NCBI GenBank assembly: GCA_015847255.1
Contig: JADLZK010007805.1
Span: 310,001-374,000 of the forward strand
Reading direction: 5' to 3'
From: Hyparrhenia diplandra
Lineage: Eukaryota; Streptophyta; Magnoliopsida; Poales; Poaceae
Length of the DNA: 64,000 nucleotides
Part shown: positions 35,101 to 46,527 of the stretch, one piece after another
How the letters are laid out: each line of letters begins with the position of its first letter
Position numbering within the stretch: position 1 is the stretch's first letter
Notes under the pieces: generated by a model
The model's database searches: none
What the model was told of the DNA's origin: nothing
What the model saw: only the letters and a program-made list of their open reading frames with translations
Position numbers and translations under genes: made by a program

Positions 35101-35672
35101 TGTCATGACCCAGAAATAGGGCCTGTATGACAGTCCGCCCAGCCCACGGAGGAGAACCTGGCGCCGCCCCCAGGCTTCGCTCGCGCGCTCGCCGCCATCT
35201 CCTCCCTTCCGCGGATTCTTCGGCAATTAATGCGGGAATAAAGGAGGAAAATATCTAGGATTATCTTTAGGCGTTTTGGTGTGCAAGTAGATATCTCATC
35301 TATAAGGGAGACCCTTATTAGGAAATAAATAAATAGGATATGCTTGTAAAGGTATTCCAATCTAAAGGAAACCTTTAGAGAGATTGCTTGAGATACAAGT
35401 CCCACTAGTAGGGCTATAAAAGTAAAGGGGTCGTAATCTTTCGGGGCAACAAGCAAATAAAGAAATTTTATCCCAATCTCTTCTTCCTCCTCTCCCACGT
35501 GCGGCGCCCCACCCGCCACCGCCCCGCCCGGCGCCGCGCGCCACGCCCCCGGGCCCGGGCCGCCGCGCCCGCCCGCCGCCGACCGCCACCGCCGCCACCA
35601 CCTCCCCACGCCTTCCTCTCCTCCAAATTCCCCAATTCACGTGTCGGCCCACCCAACCTAGCCGGACCGACA
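35101..35672 (+). repeat. 5' LTR of the short gypsy element
   Basis: 572 bp, matching 38257-38854 over long blocks (for example TTCTTCGGCAATTAATGCGG and GGAGACCCTTATTAGG). The GC-rich C-terminal third is the most diverged. A TATAAAAG box is at about 35415-35422. Confidence 0.9.
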
Positions 35673-35675
35673 ACC

Positions 35676-35682
35676 TGGTATC
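35676..35682 (+). other. Primer-binding site remnant
   Basis: TGGTATC, four bases after the LTR end, matches the start of the initiator methionine tRNA complement (TGGTATCAGAGC) used by most plant LTR elements. The following bases are diverged. Confidence 0.55.
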
Positions 35683-35923
35683 CTGGAGAGACCACTTCGA
35701 TCCACCCACCACCATAGATAGCGAGTCGAAGAAGTCGCTGGAAGAATCTGGGGAACAGTCGCCAAATTCGACAACCGAATGGATACGCCGAGAATCATAT
35801 TGCTATTCTTCCGCAACGATCCAAAGAAGAATCGAAGGCCGGCAACAACTCCACGGTAAGCCGATCTCGAGATGAAGACGCCGTTGGAGACAAAGAGCCA
35901 CGACTTCATCAAGAAGCGGATCG

Positions 35924-36740
35924 ATGGCGCGTAACCGTGATGATCAAGTCACCGCACCCGATCCGAGAACTCCGATGAAGGGGCTACCCGGGGCGAAGCC
36001 CACGCCAGGGCGCCACCAACAGGGCGCATGTGCCGCCCCCACCCCTCCGCCGACACCTTCCTGTGTCTCGCCTCGCTACACAAGCCTGTCCTTTCCCACC
36101 TATGATGGCAAGGGAGGATCCCCTTCCGTGGGATCAACCGGCCGTGAGCAATTCTTCGGGGGACAAGGTACGCCAAAGAATGTAACAAGTCCGGTGTGCT
36201 TCCTATCATCTCACGTGGGGAGCCAAGAGTGGTACATGAGGTCTGTCCTAGGAGAAACCGGTGGCGATTGGGTAAAAGCGCCCAAGATGTCAACGAGCGC
36301 TTCGCCGTACCGAACGGCGGAATCCACCGGGTGAGAGGCATCACCGAGGAAGACAGCACCGCCGATGAGTACACGGAAAGTTCGGGCAAGACGCGGGCAC
36401 GCGGTGTGCCACCACGACGACAAGCAGCGGTGAACATCTACACAAAGAGCTTTGGGCGAACCGCTCAAGACGACGCCGAGATAATCCCAAGGACATGGAG
36501 GCTGCCATGTCTTTGCTGGGGGAGCAGACGAGCGATGCCTTGCCATCCTCTACAACACCGCAAGCCACCACAGCGAGGAGGAGGGCGCCGCGCGTGGCCC
36601 CCGCCTGCCGCCCCCAGCGCCCTCCTTCGACAAAGACCGATGGCGACTTCGGCCGTTCAGGCTACCGACACCGGAGGAGATGACGGAATGACGCAAAGGC
36701 GGATCAGGTGCTTCAACCGTGACGAGCCGTTTACACGCGT
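35924..36740 (+). pseudogene. Gag of the short gypsy element
   Basis: From the ATG at 35924 the frame gives LSFPTYDGKG, a degraded REQFFGGQGTP and QEWYMR, the conserved start of chromovirus-type Gag. Around 36420-36520 QAAVNIYT and MEAAMSL fragments follow in other frames. CFNRDEPFTR at about 36711-36740, then HKCKHLF one frame later, is a damaged CCHC zinc knuckle with the second cysteine changed to arginine. Gag would form the particle; this copy is frameshifted several times. Confidence 0.8.
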
Positions 36741-37175
36741 GGTCACAAGTGCAAGCACCTCTTCGACATCACGATCCTCAATGACTACACCGACGACTCG
36801 ACCGAACGTCTCACCGGGCGGACGTCAAAGAGGAGAGCCGACTGAAAGTCCTCTTCGGGGAACCCGACCCCGCACGCGTGGTGCTCATTCTCTATACCTC
36901 GTCGGTATGATCTCGTGCAAGGCGCCAACATCATCGCCGACTCGAGCAACGCACAACTACATCGACCGCTGGTGACCACGGCAGCCTCCCGACTCGCCCC
37001 GGTCGCGTGTCGATCACCACCGGCACCGCCACGTCGACATGCCGGGCCGCCACCTTCCGATGTGCCACTACGCCTCAATGCCGCAGACGCCGACATCGAC
37101 GCCCACGCCATGCCATTAGGCAACGACGCCGACGCCATCCTTGGCATGCCTTACCGGCAAGCTTGGGACGAGTGA
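36740..37175 (+). pseudogene. Retropepsin-like region of the short gypsy element
   Basis: Broken frames give GANIIADSSNAQLH where relatives have the aspartic protease site (DSGSTHNFI type), then PLRLNAADADIDAHAMPLGN and DADAILGMPYRQAW, matching the MYVIPLGNYDAVLGMPWL style of Tekay elements. Active-site residues are out of frame. Confidence 0.65.
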
Positions 37176-38242
37176 CGTGGGACTCGGGACACACGAGCCG
37201 CAAGACTACCGCGACGGCCGCCCGAGCACGCTCACGCGGGGCCGGCTCCACCTCCTCTGGGAGGCGCGCGACGCCCCTCGGGCCGCGTCGTGCTCGGGCA
37301 TCTTCGCCGGCGGCCGTGACACTCCCTCTCGGCTTGGGAAACGCTCGAGGCATGCGACCGCCTTGACCCTACGACACGTCCACGTGGAGTCTTCGTCCGG
37401 CCACAGTGTGTGACATTGGAGGACCAGCACCCACGCCGATCGCCCTCGACGTCACCACGGCGACGCCGCACCAAAGATGGACGCCGAGGATGGCCTCCTC
37501 CCTCGATGGCCGCTTCTACCTTCAAAGCCGCTCCACTACTTCCGACCGCCTCGAGGCCTTGCTTCAAGGCGGAGCCCGCCGCAGACGAACCTCCTCGCCT
37601 TGGGAGCCTACACAACGGAGCCAACTCCATACCGCACCGACCGCCATCTTGTTGGGCGGCATGTGGCCGAGGCGCCACCACATCGGCCCGGGCGGTGGTC
37701 GCCTTCCTCGACGGCATGGATCGCCTCTTCCTCACCGTTGACAACGTCCACATCGCCCCACGATGCGCAGAGGGCGCCCACCGCCTCGCCCTCTCTCGCT
37801 CAACGCCGGCTCCTTCATGTACGGCACGATGTTGAACTTGGTCGCCACTCCCCCCCTACCGGCCGCGACATCACCATCCGGGCGCCCTTCCTTTCTTCGC
37901 CAACGCTCCTCCCAACGAGCTTTCTTCCCCCGGAGAGCCCACTCGCGACGTGGTGCATCGCCACCTTGAGGTGGGCGTTCCAAGGGAGCTCCCCGCTGCA
38001 GCTCGCCGACGACAAGATCACGGCAGGGACATGTCGTCCACACCAAGACATCTACCACGGCTACATCGGCAACCTTCACTACCTCACCGAGTTTGCTCCA
38101 AAGTGAACCAGGGGAGAATATGGTCCTCGTGAACCCGTGGAAGGGAGATTGGTACCGCAGTTGAACTCATCATGCCGGGGGCACCGACCTCCACCTGTGT
38201 GTGACCGAATGGACTTTCATCCGAGCGAGGACGCGCTGGGCC
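37176..38242 (+). other. Unassigned 1-kb part of the short gypsy element
   Basis: GC-rich, with overlapping open frames on both strands, the longest at 37477-38106 plus. No reverse transcriptase or integrase motif is visible. Its end runs into the purine tract, and EGGDVMT across the tract (in frame from 38201) resembles the polyprotein end of related elements. It may be a strongly decayed pol end or captured host sequence. Confidence 0.4.
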
Positions 38243-38256
38243 GGAGAAGGGGGAGA
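38243..38256 (+). other. Polypurine tract of the short gypsy element
   Basis: GGAGAAGGGGGAGA directly abuts the TGTCATG start of the 3' LTR. Confidence 0.8.
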
Positions 38257-38854
38257 TGTCATGACCCGTGAAAATAGGGCCCGAAGGACAGTCCGCCAGC
38301 CCACGGAGCACCGGGCGCCCCCCCCTGGCTCATCAAGCCTCCTCCGCCGTCTCCTCCCTTCCGTGGATTCTTCGGCAATTAATGCGGGAATAAAGGAGGA
38401 AAATATCTAGGATTATCTTTAGGCATTTTGGTGTGCAAGGGGCTATCTCATCTATAAGGGAGACCCTTATTAGGAAATAAATAAATAGGATATGCTTGTA
38501 AAAGGTATTCCAATCTATAAGAAAACCTTTAGAGAGATTGCTTGAGATACAAGTCCCACTAGCCGAGCTATATAAGTAAGGGGGTCTCAGTAATCTTTCG
38601 TGGCAACAAGCAAATAAAGAAATTTTATCCCAATCTCTTCTTCCTCCTCTCCCACGCCAAGACACCCCCACCCCCGCGCAGCCGCCGCCGCCAGCGCCGC
38701 CGCCGCGCCGCGCCCTCAAGGGCAGCGGCTCGGCCGCCCGCCGCCGCCGGCGCGACCGCCGCCGTCCCGCCACCACCTCCCCCTACGCCTTCCTCTCCTC
38801 CCAATTCCCCAATTCACGTGTCGGTTCCAAAGCCCAATCTAGCCGGAATCGACA
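38257..38854 (+). repeat. 3' LTR of the short gypsy element
   Basis: 598 bp, same ends and order as 35101-35672 with many small differences, so the insertion is not recent. Confidence 0.9.
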
Positions 38855-41523
38855 CTAGCTTTAGCAAATACCGCGTGTTTGTATGTTCCCGTGCATGTCC
38901 TTCAAATACGTATATGTATATAAGTATATATCCCATACGTATAATCCTCGGGCTGTTTTTTTATCTTTTTTCTTCACACGGTACTACTGTGTTTTACATG
39001 CTGCAACAACCATGTGGTAGTAAGTGAAAAAAAAACACAACTGTGTGGTAGTTGTCCGTGCAACACATGAGCAGTGGCAGCAGATGCAAGAATTGCGAAA
39101 CGGTGAAATTAAAGGAGCGGACCGGCCCAAATATAAAAAAAATACGGGAATGCCAATTTGGGCTAGAAGGGCACAGGCAGGGATATGATTCAGGCCGAAA
39201 CGTGATATGCACCTGTTCGGACAGCCGCTGCTATCTGACCAGGGCGGCAGCAGCGTCCCCCTTGTAAGACAGCCTCTACCCCCCATGTCGCTCCCCACGC
39301 GGGCGACAAGGGAGGCTCATCCCCACCCCCCTTCCCCTCTCCCGTCGCATCGCCGCCAGAGAAGGCCACCACCACTGGCGAATATGTGTTGTAGTATGTA
39401 CATGCTCAACATGTATTATCTACACCGTTCAAACATGCTTCAAGATTCATGCTGCTGCACACTCTCCCCAATACTCAACACTCTCTGCACTGTTTTTCAC
39501 ACTACTCATTTGGATTGCACACATCTCGATGCAGTGGGTCGACAAGTGAGGATAGTGCGTGCCCAGCATGTACACACCGAAAAAAAATGCTTTCCACGGC
39601 TCACCAGGATGGTGGCGGTGTGGGGGGCTCTTCCCGTGTGATGGTGGCATGGTGACACGGATGGTCGTGGTTCGATGGCCGTGGTTCGCGACCGAAGCCA
39701 GCAACGTGGGGCTCGGCTACACCGCCCTCGCGGCTAGGTAGGCGCTGCGGCGCCAGATCTTCTCCTCCTCCTACCTCACCTCCTTCCTCGTCGGGCGGCA
39801 TTGTGTTGCTCAAGCGCCGGATTCGTGACTCGGGATGCCAGTTCAAGCCCCGCGCTAGATCGATCCGACAATTGGTTGCACCGAAGCTCATGTAGGCGTG
39901 GGGGCGGCGGTAGAGCTTTCTCCTTTTGTGTGCTCTACCCTCATGACAAAGGTAGTTGCGTGCAGTCAGCTAGGGCTACTACAGCGATGGTCGACAATGG
40001 TCGACCAGGTCGCTTTCAAGGTCGGCCGCAGACAAGGCCCGCGCGGGGCAGCCGGGACGCCTAGGTGGCGGTTGGCTTGGTTCATGGTCGGATCGCGCAG
40101 GGGTGGGCGGTCGTGGGGTTAGCTAGGTACATTGTTGTGGGTGCGGGCACCCACAAAATTTTGAAAACCCACTATTAGAAACACATTTTTACCATGGTTT
40201 TAGACTAAAATTTGACATCTAATAAGAGAACGGCACCTCCTCAAATTTGCTCTAGCTTCCCACCGGGGGCGGTGCCTAAAATTTGGGGCATGTGCCTCCG
40301 TGCTCCTAGCGGCGAAGGTAGCGGCGATGGCGGTGGGTGCCGGTGCGGTTGCGATGATCGGAGATGGCCTTGGAATGCAGCGATGTTCGCGGGTGGTGGA
40401 GTCACCGCGAGTGACCCCGACGGAAGAGGTGGTGGCCAAACACGGTGAGGTAGCCGACGCGTCGATGCCCACTATATGGGCTTATGTGGGGTAGTGGGAC
40501 AATGGCGAGAGTGGTGCTAGTAGGTAAGGGGTTCAGCTTCATGGCTCCACGTTCATACTAGAGTGTTCCTCGGGCCAAAGCCTTGATGACGGACGCCGGT
40601 GGGTGTCGTTTTTCCCCGTTGGGCGTGTTGTGTCTTCCTATCTAGTATTGCTATCAAAGGTTGAAACCCCGACCTCATGTGATGGTAGCGCCATTGGCGT
40701 TGCCCCTTCCTTAAGGCGCCGCATTTGGACCGTGTAAACGCAACTTTGATGTCTCTTTTTCGGTGTTTACACTTCTCGCTGGTGGACATGTGGAGCCCGT
40801 TTGCAACGTGAAGGCAGAGCTGCTGCGTTGGGGTCTTGGCTCGGCAACGATGAGACGCGGTGAGCGCCCCTTCATCATTGTTTGGGGCTCATGGAGGGTC
40901 CGCATCCGCGTAGGAGGGGGCGAGCTGTGGGTTCATGATCGGAAGTCGGCTGCTCGCTTGGCAACGACGACCACTTGCGATCTCATGCTTTGGACCCGTC
41001 GGTAGGTGGCTTGTGGGTGGCTTGCCATCGAAAGTCGGAGCTGTTGGTAGCTTTACTCCCATGCTCGCAACAATGACCTATGGCAGTGTGTTGTGTTAGT
41101 GCTAAATCGCGTCAGGTTGGTGGTTAGCCACTCAGAAGCTATGTGCGCATCTCGCTTAACTAACATTCTTGGACATAAATTCATTGTCTTATTTGAATGG
41201 CAGTTTGTTTGAAAATAGCCTAGTTCATGAAATAAATTCCAATTCAGCCCAAACGAAAGGATCCAAACAGGCCACTAACGTAATTTTCTTCATATCAATA
41301 GAAGTTGTTCTCATAGAAAAAAAAAGTTTGCATGATTTTCTAAACCTTGCTGATATTACCCAGTTTTAATTGGGGCCTATTTCAATGCAATCATGTCAGA
41401 ATATGGTCATGTCTTCTGCTCAATCTTTAGCATCCTTGTTTCGGTTAATTTATCACTAATGCGATACTTACAAACTTGAAAGAATGGAACACAGGATCAG
41501 AAATGTTTGCATAATTTTCATAC
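38855..41523. other. Unassigned intergenic region
   Basis: No gene recognised. Several GC-rich frames have no known domain. 40560-41160 has the style of a plant L1 3' region (CTCATGTGATGGTAGCGCC, AAGGCGCCGC) but no poly(A) or duplication was found. 41240-41275 ends in GGATCCAAACAGGCC, like a TIR-element end, without a visible partner. The missing last exon of the transporter gene should lie just below 41523 and is not here. Confidence 0.4.
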
Positions 41524-41779
41524 CTGATGCCACCCCACTTTTGTCTTGAGGATTGCCAAAAAGCACACGCAAGGCAGTATATAGGTCTACAACAAAAACA
41601 TATTTGAGATTCACCAATTTGTAAGCTAGGATATCTGAGCTGAACACGAAAATCTCACCACAAGCATGGCAAACAAGGAACCAACGAAGGCCATCACAAG
41701 TCCTATGAAAAGGTAAGACGCAAATGATGAGGATGGTATCACGGTTGGAGATTTTTGTAGGATTAAATACTATGCACTT

Positions 41780-41798
41780 GTTGGTCAAAAAAAAAAAA
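41780..41798 (+). mobile_element. 19-bp SINE remnant
   Basis: GTTGGTC plus an A-run is flanked by the 11-bp duplication ACTATGCACTT at 41769-41779 and 41799-41809. GGTC plus poly(A) equals the 3' end of the SINE at 44947-45074. It sits just inside the intron after exon 8 and duplicated part of the splice-donor flank. Confidence 0.7.
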
Positions 41799-41950
41799 AC
41801 TATGCACTTACCAAAGAAAGGTACAGATAGAGCAATCAGGAGGGTTGACATCACCAGAAATGATCTAAGCATGATTATTGTTGAATACTTTTGTTGGTTT
41901 GGTGGCAGCAATTCTTCCAAACTCATAGCCAATGGAATAATAGTTAATGC

Positions 41951-42213
41951 ATATGTATTTATTCATTAAGGAAAGTGAACGAACAATTTTGCAATCATCT
42001 GAGGACGTAGTAAATCATCTATGGTATCCTCAAAGGAAAGAAGAACAGGGTGTATTTTAGAGGAGCTTGAGCTAAATGTTTCAGCACGATTTCCATTGTA
42101 CCCTTTTAGTTTTTAATCCAAGTATTTAACCAACTATGTACTTGAATATATTTGCACATAAAAAAAACCATTTCATCCATTTCATTATGAGAGTAACAAT
42201 TGGCACACCAAGG
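41951..42213. mobile_element. 263-bp interruption of transporter exon 8
   Basis: Codons end in AAATAT at 42214 and resume in phase at 41950 with GCATTAACT. The segment between has no GT-AG ends and is bracketed by AAATAT and ACATAT on the minus strand, a possible worn 6-bp duplication. The family is unknown. Confidence 0.5.
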
Positions 42214-42300
42214 ATATTTGGTTATTGGATTTGCCACCTGCAGTAAGCATCGAGAGGTGATTAATTATTATTAAACAACAGGGTCCGGCCCTTTGTCTTA

Positions 42301-43185
42301 CTACCTCCGTCTCAAAACAAATCAATTCCTAGGATCACCCCAAGTTAAACTATCTTAAGTTCCCTAAAAAACTATCTTAAGTTTGACCAACTTTATATGA
42401 AATAGTAACAACATGCATGACATCAAATAAGTATATTATGAAAATATATTTCGTTGTGTATCTAGTCATACTGTTGCCCAAACATAGATCAGATAACACC
42501 TAGAGGTCTCCTTGACCAATGGGCCGGATTGAAATGAATTGCAATGTCTTGGCTTACTTGGGGGTGCTCTTATATATAGGCAGAGCTCCTTGCCTCAACT
42601 ACTCCTAGAGCATATTCTTGCACACGCGCTTCCCTTGTCCCTCGCTGGAACTGTCTTGCCGGCCTATGCAAGACGACGCCCCCCTCGGCTGAAGTGGACA
42701 TGGTGGTGACGGCAAACACGCTGGCTGGTGTGAAGACAAGCAAAAAACCCTAGGCTCTAGATACCAATTGTTGCCCAAACATTGATCAGCTAATGCCTAG
42801 AGGTCAGCTTTGACCAATGGGCCGCTTGGATTGAAATGAATTGCAATGTCTTGGCTTACAAAAGCGGGGGGGGGCTTGCTGCTTATATAGGCAGAGTTCC
42901 TTGCCTCAACTACTCCTAGAGGATATTCTTGCATAAAGCAAGATGCTTGATCTACTTGATGACCAAGTCAACTCATGATCAACTTGAGTGCCAAGGCAAC
43001 CCTACTTTGCAAAAAGTAAATGCAATAAAGTAAGATACAAGTGCTAAGTGATAGGGATTAACCACTGTCACATACTAATTTAGAGTCACAAATATTAGTG
43101 TCCTTTTTTCTATAAAGTTGATCAAACCTAAAATAGTTTGACTTAGGATAACTTTAGAAGTTGATTTGATTTGAGACAGAGGGAG
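42301..43185. mobile_element. Stowaway MITE with a nested LTR element
   Basis: The ends CTACCTCCGTCTCAAA and the inverse of CTCCCTCTGTCTCAAA are flanked by TA (42299-42300 and 43186-43187). Without the nested 599-bp element and its duplication it is about 281 bp, a normal Stowaway size. It lies in the intron between transporter exons 7 and 8. Confidence 0.9.
42472..43070 (-). mobile_element. TRIM-like LTR element inside the Stowaway
   Basis: 599 bp with the perfect duplication CATAC at 42467-42471 and 43071-43075. On the minus strand: a complete 302-bp LTR (43070-42769, TGACAGTGG to GGGCAACA), then the primer-binding site ATTGGTATCTAGAGCC at 42768-42753, about 130 bp of interior, and a second LTR reduced to its last 151 bp (42622-42472). 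No coding capacity. The 5' part of the 3' LTR and the purine tract were lost by internal deletion. Confidence 0.9.
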
Positions 43186-44044
43186 TAAAAGGGGAATTTT
43201 AAATGGTTTAGGAAGCAACAATTACCGTTGTCCAAACAGCAACCTTAGAAATGAGGGAATTATCTGGTAAGTTGAGTGTGAATTGGGACTCTGTGGCTTC
43301 ACCAAACATTTTGTATCCCATCACTGCAGCGCCAGCATACAAAAAGGTAGACAGCCCAATGCTGACAAAAACAAAAACAGATGTGAGTGCTGCATTTCCA
43401 ACACTAATAATTATTGAATGTCCATAGTGTGGCGTCATCCCGGTCAAAATGATTACCATGTAAAAAGAATTGAAGGAAACTGGTTGCGATTCTTCAGAGA
43501 GGAATAGATGTTTGGAAAGACCCCATGCCCTGAGTAGCAGTAACCATATAATCCAATTGCAATAGGAATTCCTGGGAGGTTCAGTGCAGTCCCTTCGTTC
43601 TTAAAGCTGACATCATTGACAACCCCAACCAAGAACAGGCAGATGACCACAAGGATTGATGCAATGACACCCCAGCTGCAGACACGCTAACATTGTTAGC
43701 ATCAATATAGTGTGCAATACATGTATTGGGTACATGATCTAGCAACAACAAGGCCACACAGAATGAGTTTAAAAAAAAAACAAGAATGAGAAGCCGGTAA
43801 AATGGGACCTGAAATGTAGCTCAAACAGCTCAGGTCACGGAGCCAGGTGGTTGGCATGACTATGATGGTAGTCAAGATTGCAAAAAATACATGTGAGTTC
43901 AGGGTCAGGCTCCCAATGGTCAGGTGTGCAGTGGGGAATAATTTTGACAAATTGTCACTCTCAATATCAAATACCGATGCAACATGCCTGCAATATATTA
44001 GGACAAAGTAATATCGTGACACATAAAAAATCAAGAAACAAATA

Positions 44045-44226
44045 GGGTGTTTGGTTCGACTTAGCAATCCTCACTTTTTTTGTTTGGTTTGTGGAATATA
44101 ATGAGTTAATCCATCATCACCTCATTCCTCACAAGCTAACAATTAGTACTAGTATGAGGAATGCGGTCATTCGACCAAATTTGAAGAATGAACTTAATCT
44201 AGAATGGGGTGATTCCTCGAACACCC
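44045..44226. mobile_element. Tourist-like MITE
   Basis: 182 bp in the intron between exons 4 and 5, with ends GGGTGTTTGGTTCGA and TCGAACACCC inverse. Flanks ATA and TAA fit a worn 3-bp PIF/Harbinger duplication. GAGGAAT and CCTCATTCC blocks are typical of this MITE type. Confidence 0.65.
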
Positions 44227-44946
44227 TAAAAAATGTTTTGTATATGACATGCAAGTGATGCCCGCATAGATTATTCTGCACAGCTTGGATCAATTAATGA
44301 TGATTGAAATAGAAGGTCAGTATGGATACTTACATACAATTCCACGTACAGTATTATCTTCAACAGTGAAGTCCCAAACAAGGAACAAAACTAGTCAGCA
44401 CATAACTCATCCATTGACCAATGTACTTAAATGTGCATAAAATAAAAGGCAGAGTTAAATGTGCTATCATAATCTGAAGCAGATTTACCGAGATAACTAT
44501 ACGTCCTGTGCTGCCAAAGGCTGCATGGCCAATATCTGGGTATGTCTCGAGGCCCTCCTTGCTGTCCAGGCAAAGGCGCAGGAGGATGCCAGTGTACCAT
44601 GCAAGCAAAGCGAATAAACAGAGTATCACCAGCCCAATCCAACCCCCTTGTTTGATGGCATAAGGTGTTGATAGGATTCCCACGCCACACAGAACATTTA
44701 TTCCTGCATGAAAGCGAATTGCACACCCAATGTGAAAACTAGAGAACTTTCTCATTACTGTCCAAAATGTCTTCTAAATATGATACAGAGAGAGTATGTG
44801 CAAACCACGGGCTAGGGTATCTAACTTACTTTTACTATTATTACTACAAACTAAAACCTTTTTTATTTCTGTCTATTGGTGGCTCCATCTTCATCCAACC
44901 CAAACTTACTTAAAACTAAAAAGGCTTTGTCATTGTCTTTATTATT

Positions 44947-45074
44947 TTTTTTTTGACCGAAGTCAGTAAGGGAAACCCTAGCCTATATTTTTTTTAATAA
45001 TGCAGTCTGTTTTAAATTCGCTCTCACGGAGAGTCGAACCCAGCTACTGCTAGGTGCTACTCAGATGCTCTTCG
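44947..45074 (-). mobile_element. tRNA-derived SINE
   Basis: 128 bp flanked by the 14-bp duplication TTGTCTTTATTATT at 44933-44946 and 45075-45088. On the minus strand GGTTCGACTCT (45040-45030) fits the polymerase III B box, and the element ends GGTC plus a long A-run. It is in the intron between transporter exons 2 and 3. Confidence 0.88.
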
Positions 45075-46476
45075 TTGTCTTTATTATTGTTATTAGTCCT
45101 CAAGGAAAAATACAGAATGCATCTATTTTGTGTGACCACTACCAGATGGTCATGCTGACTCATCAACCACATGATGTTGCTATCCATGTGGGGACTGGGG
45201 AAGAGGAAAAATCGAACCGGTGGACATGTGATGCGGCAAATTGACAACGAGAGGATAAGCTATTAAAAACCCCAGGTCCATCATTGGCTGCACTTGATGG
45301 TTGCTTCACAACTAATTGGAAACATGAAACTGAAACAGTGTGCATGTGTGATGTCAGTCTCATGTCTAGATGCAGAATCAATACACTGTTTCGGTGTGGC
45401 ATTATAATTTGGGTATGTGTAAACTACAAATGTCTAGAGATGCAGAATCAGTACACTGAACTTGGACATTGGTCTGTGGGGAATGCGTCTAGGTTCAGCA
45501 GAGCTGGTATTCACCAATGGCATATCAGGAGAATATTCTGCAGTATTGATGATTGGGGGGGTCCTATTTATTACCCCGAAATAAAAAAAAGAGAAAAATA
45601 ACCTCAGGACATCAGTCATTTGAGCCAAACGCCATTTTCACATTCCTTGACAGCATCACGGAATAATAAAGCAGTTGTGCTTACCATTCATCACTCCTTG
45701 GGTGTAAGAGCAATTTCGATTATGAGACACCTCATGACCAACTACCAGTGGCTTTTGATCCTCGGGGATTTGTTGCAAAGATGATTTTCTTGAGGGCATA
45801 AGGTACTGAGAACTCTTTCGGATGTCTTCATGTTGCTGCTGCTGCTCGTCACTTGGTGTGCGGCCAAGAAGTGGCTTGATAAAGTTAGAGATTGTTTCAG
45901 GGCCTTTGCCCCGAAAAGAATCGGTGATGGCAAGGGAAAGAGTTTGACAGTCTGCTCAGAGTTGGAGTCCCCAAAAAGCTCAAATTGGGTGACTGCACGC
46001 TGCTAAGAATGTCAATCGATTGCCTGTCAAAGGAGAGCAAGAAAACTATTAAGGGCATTCCCAGTGGTCTATTATAATTTGAAAGATCCTAGGATCAAAG
46101 AAAGTATGGAAAAGAATCAAATATCATATATACCTATAAAAAATTGAGACAGGCTCTTTCATTAAGCTCAACAAATAATTTTCTTGAAAAAAAAGCATTT
46201 AAGGTCTATAGATTCTTCAAGGTGGTAAAATTGCAAGCCAAATGACTGGGCAAAGCCAACTCCATGTTAATTAATTGAATAGGACATAATTTACTGAAGT
46301 GAAGAGGACACATGGACAAGATCAGAGGACAATAAGATTGTGACAGCTGTCATGTTGGTCCATGGGCCCAAGGCGTTTACCAGCCATGGATTATCTGGTT
46401 GTTTATGGCCATTGTTTACCCTCAATCTAGACGGTAAGGATGTTGCCTCTTTTTAACAGTTAAACACCTTCTCTTT

Positions 46477-46527
46477 ACTTCCTCTTAATAAAATACGGGT
46501 GAATGGCCCAATCTAAAAAAAAAAAAA
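46477..46527 (+). mobile_element. 51-bp L1 LINE 3' remnant
   Basis: A TCTTAATAAAATACGGG stretch ending in poly(A), flanked by the 11-bp duplication ACCTTCTCTTT at 46466-46476 and 46528-46538. It is an extreme 5' truncation in transporter intron 1. Confidence 0.8.

Larger units (their letters stand above)
35101..38854 (+). mobile_element. Short Ty3/gypsy element with two LTRs, non-autonomous
   Basis: 5' LTR 35101-35672, interior 35673-38256, 3' LTR 38257-38854. Both LTRs start TGTCATGACCC and end CGACA. A TGGTATC primer-binding match follows the 5' LTR and an AGAAGGGGGAGA purine tract precedes the 3' LTR. The interior encodes a gag and a protease-like piece of the Tekay/chromovirus type, then about 1 kb that I cannot assign; reverse transcriptase, RNase H and integrase are not recognisable. 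Flanks CTATT and CTAGC do not form a clear duplication, so decay or inter-element recombination is possible. Confidence 0.85.

Noticed and set aside
36196..36975. 259-codon plus-strand frame as a stand-alone gene
   Set aside because: It shifts in and out of Gag homology of the short gypsy element; only short blocks match, so it is a by-product of frameshifts.
37232..37753. Minus-strand 173-codon frame
   Set aside because: Antisense shadow in GC-rich retroelement DNA with no recognisable domain.
42753..42768. Primer-binding site as evidence of a full-length Copia element
   Set aside because: Only 599 bp lie between the target duplications; it is a TRIM-like element with no coding part.
45030..45040. 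tRNA-like GGTTCGACTCT on the minus strand
   Set aside because: It is the B box of a SINE with poly(A) tail and target duplications; no cloverleaf can be drawn.
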